Positions 59,184 through 64,000 of a DNA stretch of 64,000 bases are shown piece after piece; the first letter of the stretch is position 1; every line of letters begins with the position of its first letter. The stretch covers positions 1-64,000 of the forward strand of contig NZ_JBDPZD010000009.1 of NCBI RefSeq assembly GCF_039872745.1, in the 5' to 3' direction. The DNA is from Pelomonas paludis. GTDB lineage: Bacteria; Pseudomonadota; Gammaproteobacteria; Burkholderiales; Burkholderiaceae_C. Position numbers and translations under genes: made by a program. The notes beneath the pieces are model-generated. The model worked only from the letters and a program-made list of their open reading frames with translations. It ran no database searches and had not been told where the DNA came from.

Positions 59184-60023
59184 ATGCCCGGCACCGCACG
59201 CCTGCGCATCACGCGCCCGTTGCCCACGCTCGACGCCTGGGTCAATGCCTTTGCGTCCGCCGAGATCCCCGTGCTGGCCGAGACGGCTGCCGAGATCAAC
59301 AGCCTGCGCGAGCTGGAGGACGACGTCGACGCGCACCAGCTCACGGGCCTGGTCACGTCCGACCCGCTGATGTCGCTCAAGGTGCTGGCATTTGCCGGCG
59401 AGCTGCGCCGGGGCCGGCTGACCAATGACACCGAGACCGTCACCGCCGCGTTGGTGCTGATGGGCATCTCGCCCTTCTTCCGCAACTTCAGCGACCAGCC
59501 GACGCTCGAAGAGCGCCTGGCCGACAACGAAGAAGCCCTGCTCGGGCTCTCGCGCGTGCTGCAGCGGGCCGAGCGGGCCTCACGCTTTGCGCTGAGCTTT
59601 GCCGCGCACCGCGCCGACCCCGACGCCGCCGTCATCACCGGCGCCGCGCTGCTGCACGACTTTGCCGAGATGCTGCTGTGGGTGCACGCCCCTGACCTGG
59701 CGCTGGAAATCGCCCGCCGCCAGGAGGCCGACTCCACGCTGCGCAGCGCGGTGGCCCAGCGCGAGGTGCTGGGCATCGAGCTGCACGAGCTGGAGCAAGC
59801 CTTGATGCGCCGCTGGCACCTGCCGGCCTTGCTCATGCGCATCACCGACGACAAGCACGCGCGCGACAACAAGGTGCGCTGCGTCTACCTGGCCGTGCGC
59901 CTGGCGCGCCACCTGGCCCACGGCTGGGACAACGCCGCCCTGCCCGATGACCTGAACGACATCGCCGAGCTGCTCAACCTCAACCCGGCGCACACGCTGA
60001 AGCTATTGCACGAGTTCGACTGA
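59184..60023 (+). CDS. HDOD-domain signalling protein
   Basis: A 279-residue cytosolic protein with one HDOD domain (about 25-215). Motifs: IPVLAETAAEINSLRE, S-D-P-L-M-S-L-K-V-L, V-L-M-G-I-S-P-F-F and ALLHDFAEMLLW (partial H-D). HDOD proteins lack the metal site of HD phosphohydrolases and act as regulators in cyclic di-GMP, competence or motility control. The C-terminal 60 residues are helical. Consistent with the GGDEF and CheZ genes in the window, but its partner is unknown. Confidence 0.87.
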   Translation: MPGTARLRITRPLPTLDAWVNAFASAEIPVLAETAAEINSLRELEDDVDAHQLTGLVTSDPLMSLKVLAFAGELRRGRLTNDTETVTAALVLMGISPFFRNFSDQPTLEERLADNEEALLGLSRVLQRAERASRFALSFAAHRADPDAAVITGAALLHDFAEMLLWVHAPDLALEIARRQEADSTLRSAVAQREVLGIELHELEQALMRRWHLPALLMRITDDKHARDNKVRCVYLAVRLARHLAHGWDNAALPDDLNDIAELLNLNPAHTLKLLHEFD

Positions 60024-60036
60024 CTCAGTGTCTATC

Positions 60037-60318
60037 TCAGTGTCTGTGCCAGCCGCCATGCCGCGGGTGGTCCCAGCGGCCGGGCACCCAGTAGCGGCGC
60101 CCACCCGACCAGCTCCAGGACCCCGCAATCCACACGGCACCGGCGAACGGCATGGCCGGTACCACTTCGGCATACGGTTGCTGCACCACCACAGGCCCTG
60201 AGCCATAGGCCTGCGGCGGGCCGCCGTAGTGGCGCGGCGGCACCACCACGCAGCCCGACAAGGCCAGACTGGCCAGGCTGGCCAGCGCAAGACTGAACAG
60301 GCGGAAGCGGGACTTCAT
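60037..60318 (-). CDS. Small YXWGXW-like lipoprotein
   Basis: A 93-residue outer-membrane-type lipoprotein. Signal peptide with lipobox A-L-S-G-C (Cys22), then V-V-V-P-P-R-H-Y and a C-terminal aromatic repeat region A-G-S-W-S-W-S-G-G-R-R-Y-W-V-P-G-R-W, matching the YXWGXW-repeat family of envelope proteins. Function unknown. ATG 60318 is preferred over 60330. It is convergent with the HDOD gene, with a duplicated TCAGTGTCT between them. Confidence 0.8.
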   Translation of the reverse strand: MKSRFRLFSLALASLASLALSGCVVVPPRHYGGPPQAYGSGPVVVQQPYAEVVPAMPFAGAVWIAGSWSWSGGRRYWVPGRWDHPRHGGWHRH

Positions 60319-60328
60319 TGCAGACTCC

Positions 60329-60350
60329 ACGCCGCGTCATCGCGCGGCGT
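60329..60350 (-). terminator. Hairpin between MFS gene and small lipoprotein
   Basis: ACGCCGCG-TCATCG-CGCGGCGT is a perfect eight-bp stem between the MFS stop (60392) and the lipoprotein start (60318) on the minus strand. It could end the MFS transcript or form the leader of the lipoprotein gene, whose GGAG follows directly. Confidence 0.45.
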
Positions 60351-60391
60351 CTGCCCTTAGCGCGCCAGGCCCATCGGCGGATGACAGATGC

Positions 60392-61561
60392 CTAGCGCCC
60401 CGACCGCAGCGCAGCCAGGCAGCCCACGCCCAGCAGCAACACCCCGGCCGTCAGCCACAGCGCGCCGGCAAAGCTGCCACTCGCCTCGACCATGCGGCCA
60501 CTCAAGGCCGGGGCCGTGATCTGCGCCAGGCCATAGCCCAGGGTCAGCTTGGCCATGGCCTTGCCCGGGTTGGCCGGGAAGCGCCGCCCCACCAAGGCCA
60601 GCGTCAGGCTGACGATGCCGATGAAGGTGGCGCCGTACAGAAACGCGCCGGCCAGCGCCGCCGCCAGCGAGCCCGAGAGCGCGGGCAGCAGCACGCCGAC
60701 GATCTGCACCGCATAGGCCAGCAGCAGGGCGTTCACGTCGCCCAGGCGGCGAGCGACGCGGTCCCACACAAACACCGCCGGCGTGGCGGCCACGCCCACC
60801 AGCAGCCAGGCCCACGGCCCCTGGCCGGCCAGCAGCGGCTGCTTCTCGACGATGGCGACGGTGAAGGTCGCATTGATCACAAAGCCCCAGCCGGCACAAA
60901 AGTACGCCGCCTGCATCAGCCACATCCAGCGGCGCGGCGGCGCCTCGATGGCGCGGGCCACCACCGGCGGCGGCACCGGCGGGCGCCAAGCCCAAGCCGG
61001 CAGCAAGAAAGCCAGGCCCAGCACTGCAAAGCCCCACCACTGCCCGGCCCAATCGAGCTGCAAGCCGCGCTGCATGCCCATGGCCCCCAGCGCCGACACC
61101 GCCACCCCCAGCCCCAGGCCCATGAAGTGCACGCCCAGCTCGGGCCGGTGGCCGTGGCGCAGCAGCCAGCCCTGCACCAGGCCCGAGCCCAGCAACATGC
61201 CGCCCGCCCCGCAAAGCCCGCCGAAGTAGCGCGACACAGCCCAGAGCCAGAAGCCATCGCCCAGCGCCATCAGCGCCGTGATGACGAGGCTGAGCGGCAG
61301 GCCGATCAGGTAAAGCCTGCGCCGCCAGTGCGGCGATTCGATCCAGGCCACGAGCAGCGCGCCACTCATATAGCCGGCGTAGTTGATGGCCGCCAGCAAG
61401 CCGCCATCGGCCAGCCCCAGCCCCGCTTGCGCATGCATCTGCGGCAGCAGCGGCGTGTAGGCAAAGCGCGCCAGGCCCACCGTCAGGACGAGCGAGCAAA
61501 TGCCGCCCAGCAGCACCTGCCAGGGCTTGAGCGTGGTTGCTGCGGCGCTTGCTTCAGACAT
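60392..61561 (-). CDS. YbfB/YjiJ family MFS transporter
   Basis: A 389-residue inner-membrane transporter with twelve hydrophobic helices. The N-terminal L-T-V-G-L-A-R-F-A-Y-T-P-L-L-P-Q-M is the signature of the YbfB/YjiJ group of major facilitator proteins. G-A-F-L-Y-G-A-T-F-I-G and the R-R-F-P-A-N-P-G-K-A-M-A-K loop are typical. Substrate unknown. It is divergent from mtfA, with 82 bases between starts. Confidence 0.88.
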   Translation of the reverse strand: MSEASAAATTLKPWQVLLGGICSLVLTVGLARFAYTPLLPQMHAQAGLGLADGGLLAAINYAGYMSGALLVAWIESPHWRRRLYLIGLPLSLVITALMALGDGFWLWAVSRYFGGLCGAGGMLLGSGLVQGWLLRHGHRPELGVHFMGLGLGVAVSALGAMGMQRGLQLDWAGQWWGFAVLGLAFLLPAWAWRPPVPPPVVARAIEAPPRRWMWLMQAAYFCAGWGFVINATFTVAIVEKQPLLAGQGPWAWLLVGVAATPAVFVWDRVARRLGDVNALLLAYAVQIVGVLLPALSGSLAAALAGAFLYGATFIGIVSLTLALVGRRFPANPGKAMAKLTLGYGLAQITAPALSGRMVEASGSFAGALWLTAGVLLLGVGCLAALRSGR

Positions 61562-61643
61562 GGGCGCGGAGCGTACGCCAAGCCCCTGGGAGAACTACCG
61601 TGCGGCCTTGCAAACGCCGAATGCAGGCCCCACGTGGCAGGGC

Positions 61644-62474
61644 ATGACGCAAATCCTCATCGCGGTGGCCGTGCTGCTGGCCACCGGCGCCGGCGCTTGG
61701 TGGCTGGCCAGCGCGCCCTGGAGGCGGCACCGCCAGCGCCTGCACCTGGCGCGCCAACCCTTCCCCGCCCAATGGCGCCACTTGCTGCGCCGCCAGGTGC
61801 CGCTGTTCACGCGCCTGCCAGCTGACCTGCAACTGCGGCTCAAGGGCCTGATGCAGGTCTTCCTGGCCGAAAAGCCCATCATTGGCTGCCGCGGCCTCGT
61901 CGTGACGGACGAGATGCGCATCACCATTGCCGCGCTGGCCTGCCTGCCCTTGCTGGGCGCGGCGCGCGGCGTCTACCCCGAGCTGCGCCAGGTGCTGCTC
62001 TACCCCAGCAGCTTTGTGGTGGAGCGCGCCGAGCCCACCGCCGGCGGCCTGGTGCACGAAGGCCCACGCGTGCTGGCCGGCGAGAGCTGGTCGCAAGGCC
62101 AGGTGCTGCTGGCCTGGGACGAAGTGCTGCGCAATGCCGTGCAGCCGGGTGACGGCCACAACGTCGTGATCCACGAGTTTGCCCACCAGCTGGACCAGGC
62201 CGGTGGCCCCGCCAACGGCGCGCCGCAACTGGCCAGCCGCGCCGAATACGCCGAGTGGTCGCGCGTGATGCAGACCGAGTTTGACCGCCTGCAGCAGCGC
62301 CTGGCGCGCGGCGAGCCGGGCCTCATCGACCCCTATGCGGCCACCAACCCGGCGGAATTTTTTGCGGTGGTGAGCGAGCTGTTCTTCGAGCAACCGACGG
62401 CGCTTGCCGCCTACCACCCGGCGCTCTACCGGGTGCTGTCCGGCTACTACCGGCTCAATCCGCTCAGTTGGTGA
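61644..62474 (+). CDS. mtfA: MtfA-type zinc metallopeptidase
   Basis: A 276-residue zinc aminopeptidase of the MtfA family (in E. coli it binds the repressor Mlc and affects glucose uptake). The metal motif HEFAH covers residues 177-181 and a third ligand Glu lies in N-P-A-E-F-F-A-V-V-S-E. R-G-L-V-V-T-D-E-M-R-I-T-I-A-A and G-V-Y-P-E-L-R-Q-V-L-L-Y-P are family motifs. One N-terminal hydrophobic stretch (ILIAVAVLLATGAGAWWLA) suggests a membrane anchor, which E. coli MtfA lacks. ATG 61644 chosen; the frame extends upstream without similarity. Confidence 0.92.
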   Translation: MTQILIAVAVLLATGAGAWWLASAPWRRHRQRLHLARQPFPAQWRHLLRRQVPLFTRLPADLQLRLKGLMQVFLAEKPIIGCRGLVVTDEMRITIAALACLPLLGAARGVYPELRQVLLYPSSFVVERAEPTAGGLVHEGPRVLAGESWSQGQVLLAWDEVLRNAVQPGDGHNVVIHEFAHQLDQAGGPANGAPQLASRAEYAEWSRVMQTEFDRLQQRLARGEPGLIDPYAATNPAEFFAVVSELFFEQPTALAAYHPALYRVLSGYYRLNPLSW

Positions 62475-62483
62475 TCAAGGCGC

Positions 62484-63050
62484 CTAAAAGCCGAGCGACG
62501 ACAGCAGGTCGTCCACGTCGTCTTGCTGCAGGGCCTTGTCGGGCGTCTGCACGCCGGCCAGTTCCTCGGGCGTGGCAGTGGCAGCACCGGGCTTGGGCTG
62601 GTCCCCCAGCACGTGGTGGAGCGGCTTTTCCATCCGCTCCAGCATCTTCATGACCTTGTTGATCACCTGGCCCGACAGGTCCTGAAAGTCCTGCGACATC
62701 ATGATCTCGGTGTGCAGGGACTTCTCGCGCGCGGCAAAGCTGGCCGCATCGGACGCGTAGGCCGCGCACAGCTTCATCACGGCGCGGGCACGGTCCAGCG
62801 TGAACTCGTTCGAGAGCGCCAGGCGGCTGATGGCGTCGGACAACTCCATGCCCTTTTTGCGCACGGACTCAGCGTCGTTCTGCGCCTTCTCGACCAGGTC
62901 CAGCACCTTGGTGGCGGCCTTCTCGGTCATGCTGCGGACGTAGGTCAGCTTCTCACGCGCCTCGGGCAGCTCCGCCGCGATGCCGTGCAGCTCCTCATGC
63001 ACCTGTGCGTCCACAGACTGCAGGGATGATTGGATGGATGCGTCGGACAT
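62484..63050 (-). CDS. cheZ: Chemotaxis phosphatase CheZ
   Basis: A 188-residue protein phosphatase that removes phosphate from CheY and resets the flagellar motor. The long helical core ends in the conserved IMMSQDFQDLSGQVI, with catalytic Gln128 and Asp124 in the positions that enter the CheY active site. The C-terminal CheY-binding helix is D-D-V-D-D-L-L-S-S-L-G-F. It is shorter than E. coli CheZ (214). No cheY lies beside it on either side, which is unusual. It is convergent with mtfA. Confidence 0.95.
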   Translation of the reverse strand: MSDASIQSSLQSVDAQVHEELHGIAAELPEAREKLTYVRSMTEKAATKVLDLVEKAQNDAESVRKKGMELSDAISRLALSNEFTLDRARAVMKLCAAYASDAASFAAREKSLHTEIMMSQDFQDLSGQVINKVMKMLERMEKPLHHVLGDQPKPGAATATPEELAGVQTPDKALQQDDVDDLLSSLGF

Positions 63051-63312
63051 GCGTGGTGACTCCAGGGCAACTGCTCAGGCCAATCGATCTTAGGTGTGCC
63101 CCTTTTGGCGTCGATCTCGGCCAGGCCGCCCAACTGAGGCCGAATGCACGGTTTTTGACGGCAATCCAGCGGCCGGCGTCGCCTCCGGCAGACTGCCGGG
63201 CCAGATTTCGGGGCGCTCGTCGCCGCCCAGCCGCTCTGGTCGCATTGGCCCCGCGCCGGGCGAGGCGCTTGCCTAGGCTCCGCCCCGTCATCACTTCTTG
63301 AAGGCCCCTTCG
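63051..63312. other. Divergent intergenic region cheZ to secreted protein
   Basis: About 260 bases with no gene. Upstream of cheZ I see no clear flagellar sigma-28 element. GC-rich segments near 63170-63250 contain partial inverted repeats but no obvious operator. Confidence 0.4.
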
Positions 63313-63975
63313 ATGGACTACCGCAGTCTCTTTGTCGTCCCCCTCGCCGCCCTGGCCCTGGGGGCCAGCAGCGCCGAGAGCTACCGCGTGCCGCAGGGCT
63401 GGCAGGCGGGGGCAAGCTTCACCTGGCCCGCCAGCACGACCTACCTGACGGGCGTGGCGCCCGAGGCGGACACCCCGGGGCAGCGCGTGCTCACCGTCAA
63501 ATCGGTCGGCAAGCGGCAAGGCAGCGAACTGGGCGCCCTCTGGCAAAGCGTCAACGGCTACAGCGGCAAGCGCGTGCGCTTCTCGGCCCAGGTCAAGACC
63601 GAGGGCATCGACACCTGGGCGGGTCTGGTGGTGCGCGACGGCTATTTGCCCCTCAACCTGCTGCCGATAGACATCAGTGAGCCTGAACCTGCGGCCAATG
63701 CTGGTAGCGCCGGCTGCCCCGACTGGTGCGAGGTCAGCGTGGTGGCCGACATCCCCGCCGGTGGCTGGGGTGCGGCCACGTTGGGCCTGGCCTTGCTCGG
63801 CAACGGCCAGGTCTGGGCGCGCGGCTTCAAGTTGGAAGTCGTTGGCCCCGAGGTGCCGCTGAGCACCCATCGCTTTGCCGCTGAGGCCACCGCCAAGGTG
63901 CGCGCCGAGATTGCCCAGAAGAGCGCCGCCGACACCAACACGCCCAAGCCGCCCAAGAACCTGGGCTTGCACTAA
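63313..63975 (+). CDS. Secreted beta-sandwich-like protein, unknown function
   Basis: A 220-residue exported protein with a signal peptide (about 1-22, A-L-G-A-S-S-A). The mature part has repeated W and Y residues, F-S-A-Q-V-K-T-E-G-I-D-T-W-A-G-L-V-V-R-D and G-G-W-G-A-A-T-L-G-L-A-L-L-G-N-G-Q-V-W-A-R-G-F-K-L-E-V-V, a jelly-roll type pattern like carbohydrate-binding modules. G-C-P-D-W-C has two close cysteines. No catalytic motif. The C-terminus is Lys/Pro-rich. ATG 63313 preferred over an upstream TTG. Confidence 0.7.
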   Translation: MDYRSLFVVPLAALALGASSAESYRVPQGWQAGASFTWPASTTYLTGVAPEADTPGQRVLTVKSVGKRQGSELGALWQSVNGYSGKRVRFSAQVKTEGIDTWAGLVVRDGYLPLNLLPIDISEPEPAANAGSAGCPDWCEVSVVADIPAGGWGAATLGLALLGNGQVWARGFKLEVVGPEVPLSTHRFAAEATAKVRAEIAQKSAADTNTPKPPKNLGLH

Positions 63976-64000
63976 GCACTCACGCATCAGGAGCCTCCTC
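63976..64000. other. Right edge
   Basis: Twenty-five bases after the last stop codon, cut by the window end; CAGGAGCCTCCTC could include a ribosome-binding site or hairpin of a following gene. Confidence 0.3.

Noticed and set aside
1..64000. tRNA genes, CRISPR arrays, prophage or transposase genes
   Set aside because: I saw no tRNA-like cloverleaf with a TTCRANYC arm, no regularly spaced repeats and no integrase, transposase or capsid motifs; a tRNA search program would be needed for certainty.

Overview
The window is very G+C-rich chromosomal DNA from a motile betaproteobacterium, most likely order Burkholderiales (Comamonadaceae or the Rubrivivax/Leptothrix relatives). The evidence is gene content: pilT/pilU retraction ATPases with yggS, the rsmI-yraN-SIS-BON block, fused isobutyryl-CoA mutase icmF, isovaleryl-CoA dehydrogenase next to a carbonic anhydrase, chrBA, and an ssuEADCB operon. 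Short dispersed repeats built round GCCCCCTTGAGGGGGC, of a kind I associate with this group, sit after pilU and pilT. I assign neither genus nor species. I saw no rRNA, tRNA, CRISPR array, transposase, integrase or phage gene.

Layout. 0.2-3.3 kb: small secreted protein, rsmI, then yraN, SIS protein and BON lipoprotein. 3.3-7.9 kb: dehydrogenase, pilU, pilT, yggS, TonB-C protein. 8.0-11.9 kb: cold-shock/membrane protein, permuted GTPase, and a thiolase-SDR-MaoC acyl-CoA operon. 12.0-19.8 kb: three signalling genes in tandem (REC-REC-PAS kinase, REC-GGDEF cyclase, CHASE-PAS5-kinase-REC-Hpt hybrid kinase). 19.8-26.6 kb: AraC regulator divergent from P450 - membrane protein - ECF sigma factor - Ser/Thr kinase - small secreted protein, then an unrecognised protein. 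26.8-35.6 kb: DUF3297, VOC protein, GST, carbonic anhydrase, isovaleryl-CoA dehydrogenase, LysR/NhaR-type regulator, BI-1 protein, TerB-like protein, icmF. 35.8-38.9 kb: DUF3859-like protein and chrBA. 38.9-45.4 kb: lytic transglycosylase, diguanylate cyclase, creA with a degenerate GGDEF gene, and a Pro/Ser-linker lipoprotein. 45.4-51.0 kb: sulfonate operon ssuE-ssuA-ssuA'-ssuD-ssuC-ssuB. 51.3-57.7 kb: tetR-OMF-MFP-RND efflux operon with every junction overlapping. 57.8-64 kb: HTH protein, two small proteins, HDOD protein, small lipoprotein, MFS transporter, mtfA, a cheZ with no adjacent cheY, and a secreted protein.

Themes. The window is dense in second-messenger and motility functions: two intact GGDEF proteins with I-sites, one degenerate GGDEF protein, HDOD, CheZ and PilT/PilU. 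It also holds short acyl-CoA metabolism, organosulfonate scavenging, chromate resistance and RND efflux.

The best candidates for something undescribed are the P450/ECF/Ser-Thr kinase run, the creA/degenerate-GGDEF pair, the three-gene phosphorelay whose REC domains look like recent copies of each other, the 19-nt inverted repeats touching the rsmI and yraN start codons, and the twin TTGCGCAA palindromes around a promoter at 58.44 kb. Most other genes are ordinary housekeeping or common accessory functions.
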